DNA from: Deltaproteobacteria bacterium
Lineage (GTDB): Bacteria; Desulfobacterota; Desulfuromonadia; Desulfuromonadales; Geopsychrobacteraceae
Direction: 5' to 3'
DNA length: 64,000 bases
Assembly: GCA_024280335.1 (NCBI GenBank)
Contig: JAJRQI010000034.1
Location: 1-64,000, forward strand
This document shows positions 16,214 to 23,936 of the stretch, in pieces (positions within the stretch are counted from its first letter, which is position 1; each line of letters begins with the position of its first letter). The notes under the pieces are model-generated. The model saw nothing but the letters and a program-made list of their open reading frames with translations. It ran no database searches and had not been told where the DNA came from. Both the position numbers and the translations under genes were made by a program.

Positions 16214-17491
16214 ATGGTATGCCAAATTGAGATTTACCTGGATGGCCAATGGCAACTCGCCGCAACCTTCGAGCCTTATGCAGAGCATTTGGACCGAGGC
16301 CACGAAGGCCCTGCGCGCCTGCAGTATGATGTCGACTATGCCGTGCAAAACCAGGGGCGTCCCGAGGCTGAACTCATCCCCAGGTTGGAGGTCGGGTTTG
16401 AGCTCTACCTGTACAAGGATGGCTGGCCCCCCTTCCTCTTGGACCTTCTTCCCGGTGGAGCTGGTCGCCGGGCCTGGCTGAAGCGGTTAGAAATCCCGCA
16501 AGATGGACCTCACGCGGACTGGCATATGCTTACGAGGGGCGCAGGCTGTCCACCTGGTTGCCTGAGAATTGCCGAAGCTGTCCAGCAGCCGCCGCCAGGT
16601 CATTTCCGCCCCGGCTTTCCCAGGCACGACATCATCGAAAAGCACCAGGAATTTCTTGATTACGCCGAAGAACGTGGCGCCCACGTTGCCGGTGCGACGA
16701 GCGTCCAGGGTGAGGCTCCCAAATATCTCCTGATCGAAGATCTCAATGGGATGTTTCATGCCGAAGGAGCTCTGCCGGATGAAAAGGCAAAACAATTCTG
16801 GCTGGTAAAGTTTCATCGTGGCCACAGTGGGGTGAAACGAAATCATCTCGTCCTTGAGAATGAAGCGCCCTATTATCGGGTTGCAAAGGCCTTTGGTGTC
16901 AGAACCGGCGAACCGTTGATCTTCGATCGTGGGGCCTTGTTTGTGCCAAGATTTGACCGGTTGGCTCATGATGCTGTGGTTGAGCGCTATGGAATACACA
17001 GCCTCTACGCCATTGCCGGGGTTGGCGGGTTTGGCGCGACCGCGCGGCATGAAACCTTCTGCAAGGCCTTCGCCAGGGTTGTTGATGATCCGGCGACCGA
17101 ACTGCGAGAGTATATTTTGCGCGACATCCTGAATCTGGCCTTGCGCAACACAGACAATCATGGTCGCAATACGGCCATATTGCGCAAGCCCGGGAAGGTT
17201 GAGCTGGCACCGCTTTATGATTTTGCACCGATGTTTCTGGACCCGGAAGGCATTGGCCGCGTGACCCGGTGGGAACACGAGGTGCCTGGAGCACAGCCCG
17301 ACTGGGGGGCGGTCACGAAGACCTTGGGGGAGTGGCTCGATCAAAAAGCGATGGGGCTCTGGTTGCATGAGGTTGCAACGCAAGTTGAAGCTTTGCCGGC
17401 AACCATGACGGGTTGCAATGTTGCCGATGAAATCAGTGAAACACTCAAGCCGTGGATTCAGACCGTCGCAAGGGGCCTGCGTCGGGTCTAG
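16214..17491 (+). CDS. HipA-family toxin (Ser/Thr kinase fold)
   Basis: A 425-residue HipA-like kinase, the toxin type that phosphorylates a translation factor such as a glutamyl-tRNA synthetase. The phosphate-loop region GATSVQGEAPKYLL (about residue 158), the catalytic NTDNHGRN (about residue 312) and LAPLYDFAP metal-site motif are intact. The start at 16214 has only a weak GGTG upstream. The HTH partner follows 16 bp after the stop. The usual hip order is antitoxin first, so this layout is reversed. Neighbouring REP elements and the island setting suggest acquisition by transfer. Confidence 0.88.
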   Translation: MVCQIEIYLDGQWQLAATFEPYAEHLDRGHEGPARLQYDVDYAVQNQGRPEAELIPRLEVGFELYLYKDGWPPFLLDLLPGGAGRRAWLKRLEIPQDGPHADWHMLTRGAGCPPGCLRIAEAVQQPPPGHFRPGFPRHDIIEKHQEFLDYAEERGAHVAGATSVQGEAPKYLLIEDLNGMFHAEGALPDEKAKQFWLVKFHRGHSGVKRNHLVLENEAPYYRVAKAFGVRTGEPLIFDRGALFVPRFDRLAHDAVVERYGIHSLYAIAGVGGFGATARHETFCKAFARVVDDPATELREYILRDILNLALRNTDNHGRNTAILRKPGKVELAPLYDFAPMFLDPEGIGRVTRWEHEVPGAQPDWGAVTKTLGEWLDQKAMGLWLHEVATQVEALPATMTGCNVADEISETLKPWIQTVARGLRRV

Positions 17492-17507
17492 CTGCGAGGA
17501 GAAAACG

Positions 17508-17798
17508 ATGAAAAAGCTGCCACCTGCCGAGATGGCTGAACGAAAGGATGCACTTTACCGGGGGGTCGCCACAGGTGATCTGTCAATTCGTGATGCAACC
17601 CGTGAAATGCGTAAAATTCTCGGAATGACCCAGGCAGAATTTGCCAAAAAGGTTGTTAATATTTCTCCGCGGATCCTGTCTGAATTCGAACGTGGCTTAG
17701 GCAATCCGACGCTGGATACTTTAAACAATATCGCCAAGCCATTTGGGATGCAGGTGAGTTTTTTACCACCTGAAAACTGGCGTCTTGATAAAAAGTAA
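17508..17798 (+). CDS. HipB-like helix-turn-helix antitoxin
   Basis: A 96-residue protein with an N-terminal helical lead and a Cro/CI-type HTH domain (about residues 35-90), with REMRKILGMTQAEFAKKV, ISPRILSEFERG and NPTLDTLNNIAKPFGM. It should bind HipA and repress the pair at the palindromes described upstream. The ATG has GAGGAG nine bases before it. It lies downstream of its toxin, which puts antitoxin translation second in the message. Confidence 0.85.
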   Translation: MKKLPPAEMAERKDALYRGVATGDLSIRDATREMRKILGMTQAEFAKKVVNISPRILSEFERGLGNPTLDTLNNIAKPFGMQVSFLPPENWRLDKK

Positions 17799-17826
17799 GG
17801 CCGGAGGGGCTTTAGCTGGGCCATAA

Positions 17827-18035
17827 CAATGGAAATGATCCGGCATAAGCACAAATGCCAGACTATTGATCCGCGCTGCCTGCTGCTGAAACCGCTTGGC
17901 ACAGATACAGAGACGCGCGGCCTGAAAACTTTCGAAGACCGGGCGACGACCAATTGTGGTGGTGGTCAAAAGATAAATCTGACCAGGTTCTGAGACGCGG
18001 CCTTTGCGCAGTGATTTGCTATGCGGATTCTGCAT
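17827..18035 (-). pseudogene. Remnant of a REP-associated tyrosine transposase (RAYT / IS200-like)
   Basis: The N-terminal 69 codons of a Y1 transposase are recognisable: start MQNPHSKSLRKGR, then YLLTTTT, RRPVFESF and the HUH metal motif VLMPDHFH near residue 65. Homology stops right after this motif, so the catalytic tyrosine part is lost. RAYT enzymes mobilise REP sequences, and two REP copies lie directly beside the fragment. Confidence 0.75.
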
Positions 18036-18054
18036 CTGCTTACCCCCTCAGGTT

Positions 18055-18081
18055 AATCGCGGCTTAAAGCCCCTCCCACAG
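18055..18081 (-). repeat. REP element, minus-oriented
   Basis: The plus strand reads AATCGCGGCTTAAAGC followed by CCCTCCCACA, the reverse complement of the family consensus GTGGGAGGGGCTTTAAGCCGCGAT. It forms an inverted pair with the copy at 18138-18166, a typical BIME layout next to the RAYT remnant. Confidence 0.75.
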
Positions 18082-18137
18082 GGTCAAGAACTCTGCAACA
18101 AAAACAGCATGATGCCCGCTGTTGTGGATATCGCCCC

Positions 18138-18166
18138 TGGTGGGAGGGGCCTCCGGGCCGCGATGT
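18138..18166 (+). repeat. REP element, plus-oriented
   Basis: GGTGGGAGGGGCCTCCGGGC followed by CGCGATG matches the local REP family. The rest of the gap up to the template repeat (18167-18375) shows no gene. Confidence 0.75.
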
Positions 18167-18375
18167 GGTTGGTCTTATTACCACCCCGCTGTGGCTTAAT
18201 ATCTCAGTGTCAGTTCAGCAATCGAAGATTGTGATATTTCCAGAATCTCCCCCTCGCCACCTTCGAATGCGACATCCATCGTTCCTACCAGCCGCAAGGG
18301 GGTCCTGCTGTTTTCGCCCCAATGATCAGGGACGGGATAACGCCCGGTTCACCGCCGGAATCCACCATGCGGTGA

Positions 18376-18507
18376 GCTGATGACACAAGCCGGAACCCCA
18401 GATTGTCGTTGCGGTTAGCGGCCCCGTTCCTGTTGCGATTGGCCGCCCGCACGTTGGTCGGGTTGTTGTTCCAGCTGCCGCCGCGAATGACGCGGTTGGA
18501 GCCTGCC
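18376..18507 (-). other. DGR template repeat (TR)
   Basis: This 132-bp sequence begins 7 bp after the reverse transcriptase stop codon and matches 20137-20268 at the end of the kinase gene (position plus 1761). In 18382-18507 there are 14 mismatches, all at T on the plus strand, that is at A of the coding strand (9 to G, 3 to T, 2 to C), and none among the 98 other positions. Its conceptual translation is the end of an FGE domain in which the hot codons are AAC or AAT for Asn. A further T/A difference at 18381 lies in the segment that would serve as the IMH-type boundary. Confidence 0.95.
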
Positions 18508-18513
18508 TGGGCG

Positions 18514-19509
18514 TCACCCTATACTGCCTATAATGCTGCGCCTGAAACTTTTTGCATCTGCTGTTTGGGTGAATGCAACCAATGGTGTCACTCGCCGAGC
18601 CAGTTCCCGATCGTCACAGAGCTCAGCAGAATAATCTCGTTGGGCGGCACGGAATCCGGCAACAAAGCGGCTGCGACTGCGCGGACTCAGTCGAATCTTC
18701 TGCGGATACATCCGAAAGCCGAGCAGCGGCACACCCCGCTCGCAACGGTTCAGTTGCACGTTGTTTTTCAGCTCCAGAGATAGCTCGGTCCGTAGAAATG
18801 TCACGATCTGCTGCAACAGTTTTTTCAGTGAGTCCTTGTCCTCGCAGAACAGGGCAAAATCGTCCATGTAACGCAGATAGCCTTTGACGCCAAGATCATT
18901 TTTAAGAAAATGGTCCAGGGCGCCAAGGTAAAAGTTGGCCAGATGTTGTGACAGCAGGTTGCCGATCGGCAAGCCTTTGCCCGGCGCGGCAGAATAGCTG
19001 TCGATGCACCGGTCAAACAGGTTCAGCAAACGACAATCCTTGAACCGCCGCGTCAGCAGTTTGCGCAGAGCAGCGTGGTCGATGCTGTCAAAATATTTAC
19101 GGATGTCTAGCTTCAGGTACCAGCCGTACTTACGGCTGAACCGCTGTGCTCGTTCCAATGCGGCATGCTGCCCCTTGCCGCGACGGCAGGCATAACTGTC
19201 AAAGATGGCGTAACGTTCCAGGTGCGGTTCAACAACATTCATCACGGCATGATGCAACACCCGTTCAGAAAAAGCAGCGGCACAAATGGTGCGCTCTTTG
19301 GGATCGTATACCTTGAAGAAACGATAATCACCAATTTGAACCTGTTCGGCCAGTAAATCACGGTGCAGTCGGGCCAGGTTATTACTCAAATCCGCCCGGT
19401 AGTGAATTACTTCCGAACGATCCCGCTTGCCGCGCGAAGCTTTCAAGAAGGCGCGGCGCAGGTTGTCCGGTTCGGAAATCTGCTCATACAGATGATTAAT
19501 CCGCTTCAT
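18514..19509 (-). CDS. DGR reverse transcriptase
   Basis: This 331-residue enzyme copies TR RNA into error-prone cDNA for retrohoming into the target gene. Motifs in order are: WYLKLDIRKYFDSIDH (first catalytic Asp, about residue 130), LPIGNLLSQHLANFYL (about residue 178) and YLRYMDDFALF (catalytic YMDD, about residue 212), then the thumb. The I-G-x-x-x-S-Q form of motif 4, in place of Q-G-x-x-x-S-P, is the signature of DGR enzymes and is linked to adenine infidelity. There is no maturase or retron-type extension. Its start overlaps the HRDC gene end by 14 bp, and the TR follows 7 bp after its stop. Confidence 0.95.
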   Translation of the reverse strand: MKRINHLYEQISEPDNLRRAFLKASRGKRDRSEVIHYRADLSNNLARLHRDLLAEQVQIGDYRFFKVYDPKERTICAAAFSERVLHHAVMNVVEPHLERYAIFDSYACRRGKGQHAALERAQRFSRKYGWYLKLDIRKYFDSIDHAALRKLLTRRFKDCRLLNLFDRCIDSYSAAPGKGLPIGNLLSQHLANFYLGALDHFLKNDLGVKGYLRYMDDFALFCEDKDSLKKLLQQIVTFLRTELSLELKNNVQLNRCERGVPLLGFRMYPQKIRLSPRSRSRFVAGFRAAQRDYSAELCDDRELARRVTPLVAFTQTADAKSFRRSIIGSIG

Positions 19510-19966
19510 TCACCGGCGTCTCCAGCTGCAACAGATCAAGAATCTGTTGACCGTATTTCTCCAGTCGTCCGGCACCAATGCCGGAGATCTCGCCCAAAGC
19601 CGCAAGAGAGGAGCAACGTCGCCTTGCAATCTCGGCCATCTGCTCATTGGTCAAAATTGTGTAAACCGGCACTGCTTCAGCGTCCCCGGTCTGTTTTCGC
19701 CAGTCGCGCAGGCGAGCATAAACAGCAAAATCACCCGGCTCCAGAACTTCTTTGTAGTCGATCTTTTCCCTACGGCGCGGATTGGTCTTTTCGAGCGGCG
19801 GTTCACCGAACAGATACTCAACCGCAACCGCCCAGAAGGAACTTTCTCCCTGAGTGACAAATTCGCGGTGCACCGCCAGTATGCGTGGTCCGCGTAAAAA
19901 CCGGTTTAACTCGGCTTCGGCCTCGCTGCTGTTATTGACCGATATGCGAAAAAACTTGTACTGCAT
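19496..19966 (-). CDS. HRDC domain protein, DGR accessory
   Basis: A 156-residue protein. The C-terminal HRDC domain (about residues 75-150) contains VYARLRDWRKQTGDAEAVPVY, TNEQMAEIARRR and LGEISGIGAGRLEKYGQQIL. The N-terminal half, starting MQYKFFRISV, is an uncharacterised region seen beside RT genes. HRDC folds bind nucleic acid, and such genes stand in for the accessory factor Avd in some DGRs; I see no Avd-like four-helix protein here. The ATG at 19966 has GGGAGGG just upstream; an open frame reaching 20068 covers a dispersed repeat and is rejected. The gene lies between target and RT. Confidence 0.85.
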   Translation of the reverse strand: MQYKFFRISVNNSSEAEAELNRFLRGPRILAVHREFVTQGESSFWAVAVEYLFGEPPLEKTNPRRREKIDYKEVLEPGDFAVYARLRDWRKQTGDAEAVPVYTILTNEQMAEIARRRCSSLAALGEISGIGAGRLEKYGQQILDLLQLETPVNEAD

Positions 19967-19978
19967 CACCCTCCCCCA

Positions 19979-20002
19979 GCCCCTCCCGTCAAAGGGAGGG
20001 GA
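19979..20002. repeat. Palindromic CCCTCCC/GGGAGGG repeat upstream of the HRDC gene
   Basis: CCCTCCC (19981-19987) pairs with GGGAGGG (19994-20000). It is of the same general kind as the repeats at 1-275 and 45847-45867 and supplies part of the HRDC ribosome site region. Confidence 0.6.
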
Positions 20003-20129
20003 GTTAAATTCATCACCATGCACCGCTACGCGGTGAACACCATGAAAAAAACAAGCTCCGGGACACATCCAGCATTGTTACGGGCGGCTCCGCCTTGCCC
20101 TCCACTATGCTTCCTGTCGCCCCTACGCC

Positions 20130-22475
20130 CTACTCTGCTGAAGACACAAGCCGGAACCCCAGATCGTCGTTGCGGTTAGCGGCCCCGCCCCAGCCGCGAA
20201 GGGCCGCCCGCACGAGGGTCGGGTTGCTGCTCCAGCCGCCGCCGCGAATGACGCGGTTGGAGCCCGCCGTCAAGGGCCCCTGCGGATTACTGCGGGGGCT
20301 TTGACTGTAATAGCTGCTGTCAAACCGGTCGTTGGTCCACTCCCAGACATTACCGAGCATATCGTATAGCCCAAAAGGATTGGGTCGGTAACGACCCACT
20401 GGTGCCGGATAAAAATAGCCATCATTACATTCAGACTTTACTGAAAATACGCTTCCATCAGGCCACTTTGTTTGGTCCGCAACATTGGCATACTTACAAG
20501 CCTGATCCGGATCATCCCCCCAGAAGCGGATTGTCTCCGTCCCGCCGCGCGCAGCGTATTCCCATTCAGCCTCGGTGGCAAATCGATATTTCTTACCACT
20601 TTGTTTGGTCAACCAGTCGATATACCTTCTGCTATCGTTCCAACTGACGCAGACCACCGGTTGGTTGTTCTGTTGTGAAAAACCGGGAGAATTCCAAGCT
20701 GTTCCTGCACGCCAGTCCCATTTGCCACTATCTACATCCAAGACTCTACAGCCCTCTACATTACCTGTATTTTTTTCGGCATCTGTACGGTAGCCGGTGT
20801 CATTCACAAACTGGCGAAACTGCCCGACGGTCACTTCGAGCCTGCCGACATACAGATCATCCACACAAACCTCATGGCGTGGCAATTCGCGCTCAAAATA
20901 TTTTTTGTACTTTTCTTCGCCGGTTTCTTGAATCAAATAACGCTTCTCAGCAGCAGTCTGTCCCATCTGAAAACAACCGCCCTTGACCAGAACAAACTGC
21001 ATACCGCTGCTCGGGTCGGTGAAAGCTTCTTGCTTTATTGCAACTTCGTGCTTTATTGCGGATTCTGGCTTTATTGCAGCATTTTCCCTAGCCGTTTCCA
21101 GCTCTGTTTTCAGCGTATAAAGCCCATACACAGTTGGATACACCTGTTCAGCTTTCTGGAGATAGCCCTGCGCTTTGGCAAATTGACCTGCAGTTACTTT
21201 TTGCCGGGCAAGCTCCAGGTACTTTTCCGCTACGCGCCGAACCCCTTTGCGGGCTTCGGCATTGGCCGGATCAAGCGATTGTGCCTGGCGAAATTTCTCC
21301 AGGGCATTGTTGCCGGCGGGATTCATCAGGCGAAGATTCTGCAGGTCTTGTTCTGCGGCGAGCAATAATTGCGTTATCTGCTGGCTTTTTATCGCGGCGG
21401 GATCAGGGGAGGGTTTCGGCGGCGGCGGGACTTCAACCTTAGTGACAACTTGACGGGCCACTGCTTGCGGCGGAATATTTGCCGCGCCGCCGGCGATAAC
21501 CCTGGGCGGGTCTTGACGGGTCAACAGAAACAAACCACCCCCCACAATAACCGCCAACAACGCGCCGCCAAGCGCCCATTTAAGCCCACTGCCTTGCTTT
21601 TGCGCGGCGGGGACCGGCATAACCCGGGTCTTGGCTGCCGCTTTCGGCCGTTCGGCCTGCGGCAAATCTGCTCCGGACAATAATTGATCGATGGCTGAGG
21701 TCAATTCTGCGGCATTGCTATAGCGATCTTGCGGATTCTTTGCCAACAGTCGCTCAAGCAACGGTTGTAATTTACCCAGATGGGAAGGAAGTCCTGGAAC
21801 CGCCGCCTGAACATGCTGCATCGCCACGCCGATGGTGTTATCGGCGTCGAAAGGAACAGAACCGGTGAGCATCTCGTACAACACCACACCCAACGCATAA
21901 AGATCGCTGCGACCATCCAGGTCGGTAAGCCCCTGGGCCTGTTCGGGACTCATGTAGTGCGGTGTACCGATGCTCATGCCGGTACCGGTCAGCCCAGTGC
22001 CGCTGCCGACCGCCTTGGCAATGCCGAAATCGGTAATAATCGGCTTGCCGTGATCATCAAAGAGGATATTTTCGGGCTTCAAATCTCGATGCACAAAGCC
22101 TTTGAGGTGTGCATGGCCGAGCGCCTCGGCAATCTGTCGCAGCCATTGAAGGGACTGTTGCGGGGAAAGACCGGCCTTGATCTTCTGCTTCAGATCGCCG
22201 CCGTTCAGCAGCGACATGGTATAGAAGTGGTATTCGCCCTGATGCCCTACTTCGTAGATGGTGACGATACCAGGATGCTGCAACGAAGCGCAGTGCAGCA
22301 CCTCTTTCTCAAACCGCAGCGCCAGATCGGTATTGCGCGCCAACGACGGCGGCAACAGTTTGAGTGCGACTTTGCGCTGCAAGGTGGTATCTTCGGCCAG
22401 GTAGACATCGGCCATCCCCCCGGCACCGAGCTTACCCACTATCTGAAATTTTCCCAGCCTGTATCCTGCCTCCAT
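20130..22475 (-). CDS. Membrane Ser/Thr protein kinase with C-terminal FGE/C-type lectin domain; DGR target
   Basis: A 781-residue receptor-like kinase. Kinase domain, about residues 5-270: glycine loop KLGAGGMADVY, Lys39 in VALKLL, HRDLKPEN at 129-136, DFG at 149-151, MSPEQ. One membrane helix follows at about 299-318, then a Pro-rich linker and TPR-like helices (360-450). An FGE-sulfatase-type C-type lectin domain fills 490-781 (YRFATEAEWEYAARGG, DMLGNVWEW, RVIRGGGW, LGFRLV). The kinase should be cytosolic and the FGE domain outside. The last 44 residues are the DGR variable region, with template-divergent residues 747, 749, 750, 754, 759, 761, 762, 763 and 771. The ATG has GGAGGCAAGG upstream. 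Confidence 0.93.
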   Translation of the reverse strand: MEAGYRLGKFQIVGKLGAGGMADVYLAEDTTLQRKVALKLLPPSLARNTDLALRFEKEVLHCASLQHPGIVTIYEVGHQGEYHFYTMSLLNGGDLKQKIKAGLSPQQSLQWLRQIAEALGHAHLKGFVHRDLKPENILFDDHGKPIITDFGIAKAVGSGTGLTGTGMSIGTPHYMSPEQAQGLTDLDGRSDLYALGVVLYEMLTGSVPFDADNTIGVAMQHVQAAVPGLPSHLGKLQPLLERLLAKNPQDRYSNAAELTSAIDQLLSGADLPQAERPKAAAKTRVMPVPAAQKQGSGLKWALGGALLAVIVGGGLFLLTRQDPPRVIAGGAANIPPQAVARQVVTKVEVPPPPKPSPDPAAIKSQQITQLLLAAEQDLQNLRLMNPAGNNALEKFRQAQSLDPANAEARKGVRRVAEKYLELARQKVTAGQFAKAQGYLQKAEQVYPTVYGLYTLKTELETARENAAIKPESAIKHEVAIKQEAFTDPSSGMQFVLVKGGCFQMGQTAAEKRYLIQETGEEKYKKYFERELPRHEVCVDDLYVGRLEVTVGQFRQFVNDTGYRTDAEKNTGNVEGCRVLDVDSGKWDWRAGTAWNSPGFSQQNNQPVVCVSWNDSRRYIDWLTKQSGKKYRFATEAEWEYAARGGTETIRFWGDDPDQACKYANVADQTKWPDGSVFSVKSECNDGYFYPAPVGRYRPNPFGLYDMLGNVWEWTNDRFDSSYYSQSPRSNPQGPLTAGSNRVIRGGGWSSNPTLVRAALRGWGGAANRNDDLGFRLVSSAE
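20137..20268 (-). other. DGR variable region (VR) in the kinase gene
   Basis: The 132-bp copy of the TR at 18376-18507 ends 5 bp before the stop codon triplet. It encodes residues about 737-780. Nine amino acids differ from the template: Ser to Gly, Asn to Ser (two), Asn to Leu (two), Asn to Gly (two), Arg to Trp and Asn to Asp. A GC-rich inverted sequence at 20082-20100 (GGCG/CGCC inside GGGC/GCCC), about 40 bp beyond the VR, is a candidate for the hairpin that many DGR targets carry. Confidence 0.95.
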
Positions 22476-22617
22476 CCTTGCCTCCGGCGATAAATCAACT
22501 TCAATCTAAGATAAAAACCTAGTAACTTCAGCACATTCTGTGGCACGGCGTAGACAGGAACCCTTGATAAGATACTGCTATCCGCTTTCGGTCATTGTCT
22601 CGAACTTCAAGCCCCCT

Positions 22618-22716
22618 GGACACGGATAACATCTGATTTCCACGGATCAAGCTGAAACCATAAGATTGCTCATCGTTTTGAATCTAAATCCGTGTCATTC
22701 GTGTAAATCCGTGTCC
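22618..22716. repeat. Palindromic intergenic repeat with GGACACGGAT ends
   Basis: GGACACGGAT (22618-22627) and ATCCGTGTCC (22707-22716) are inverted ends. Inside lie CACGGAT and ATCCGTGTCATTCGTGTAAA, the widespread 'ACACGGATTTACACGAAT' type of repeat. It occupies the gap 22476-22785, which has no gene and no evident terminator. Confidence 0.65.
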
Positions 22717-22785
22717 CATTGCCCTTGACCGCAAAGTCTCATCGAGAGAGTGCCGAAAACGGAATATACTGAATAATTACAAAAC

Positions 22786-23934
22786 TTACTCAGTAGTGTC
22801 CGGCTCATTCTTAAGAATTTCTTCCACGGAAACTGTGCTTGATCCTTGGTTATTCCCTATTTGCGGCAAAGACTCCGCTATGGGTTCTTCATTGACCGGT
22901 ACCTGCCGGCTCACTTCATCCACAGTGGCCGTCAGTTCGGGTTGTGATGTTTCGGTTATCTTCTGTGTTGCCAACTGGGTTTTTTCATCCTCTGTTTTCC
23001 TGACTTGAACTGCAGGAACTGTTGCGGGTGAGATTGTCCCGCCACCGCCGGATACTTTTGGTTCCGGCGGTGCAGAACCGAAAAAGAAGAATCCAACAAT
23101 CACGAACAGAGCCAGAACGGCCACCCAGATCCACGGCAACGCTCTGCGTTGTTTTTTTGCAATAGCCTGATTCAGTGCGGCGGCATTAAAAGGGACGGTT
23201 CCGCCTCTGGGTACGAACGCCCCTGCACCTTGCGGAGCATCGATCAGAATGACCGTGATGTTGTCTGAGCCGCCGTTGTCATTGGCGGCAGTAATCAAAC
23301 CTTGAACCCGCTGCTGCAGATCCGGCGCAGAACTCAGTAGATTTGCTATCTGGATATCCTCGACTTCACTGGTCAGCCCGTCGCTGCACAAAAGGATCGA
23401 TTCACCCTTTAGCAGAGTTCCACCGAGAGTATCAACCTGAACGCTACGATCACCGACACCGAGGGCCTGGGTGATTACGCTGCGTTGCGGGTGGACACGA
23501 GCTTCTTCTTCGGTCAAGGCTCCGGCATCGATCATCTGCTGGACAAATGAATGATCGCTGGTCAATTGCCGTAAAGCTGAACCGTTCCACAAGTAAGCAC
23601 GGCTATCACCGACCCAGGCGACCTGATAATTACAGCCGGAAAGTTTTAAAGCGACTGCGGTGCAGCCCATTCCCGGAGAACCTTTACCGGCATTTCCCGC
23701 ATCAATAATTGCCCGGTGAGCTCGTTCCAAAGCGGAAGAAAGTTTGCTGCCGGATTTGATCAGTTCGGGAATAACCGCCACCGCAATGGCACTAGCGACC
23801 TCACCAGCTTCATGTCCCCCCATACCATCTGCAACAACCCATAATCCTTGGTCTGCACAGACCGCAAGGTTGTCTTCGTTATGATCGCGCTCTCGCCCGA
23901 CATCGGTGCCGTAAGCACAGGCCGCTGTTTTCAA
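22786..23934 (-). CDS. PP2C-family Ser/Thr protein phosphatase with membrane anchor
   Basis: A 382-residue PPM/PP2C phosphatase. Metal and catalytic motifs: RDHNEDN near residue 16, VADGMGGHEAGE near residue 34, VGDSRAYLW near residue 107, LLCSDGLT near residue 182 and NGGSDNITVI near residue 222. A single membrane helix at about residues 265-284 is followed by a roughly 95-residue Pro/Thr/Glu-rich tail. The start is TTG with GGAGG five bases before it. It precedes the diversified kinase and should remove phosphate from the kinase or its targets; this pairing is the normal arrangement for bacterial STK systems. Confidence 0.92.
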   Translation of the reverse strand: MKTAACAYGTDVGRERDHNEDNLAVCADQGLWVVADGMGGHEAGEVASAIAVAVIPELIKSGSKLSSALERAHRAIIDAGNAGKGSPGMGCTAVALKLSGCNYQVAWVGDSRAYLWNGSALRQLTSDHSFVQQMIDAGALTEEEARVHPQRSVITQALGVGDRSVQVDTLGGTLLKGESILLCSDGLTSEVEDIQIANLLSSAPDLQQRVQGLITAANDNGGSDNITVILIDAPQGAGAFVPRGGTVPFNAAALNQAIAKKQRRALPWIWVAVLALFVIVGFFFFGSAPPEPKVSGGGGTISPATVPAVQVRKTEDEKTQLATQKITETSQPELTATVDEVSRQVPVNEEPIAESLPQIGNNQGSSTVSVEEILKNEPDTTE

Positions 23935-23936
23935 AA

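Noticed and set aside
18326-18517. 63-residue ORF over the template repeat
   Set aside because: It is in a different frame from the FGE reading of the TR and has no match; the TR acts as RNA template.
18514-19509. Retron or group II intron reverse transcriptase
   Set aside because: Motif 4 is of the DGR form, there is no maturase or endonuclease part and no msr-msd, and a TR/VR pair is present.
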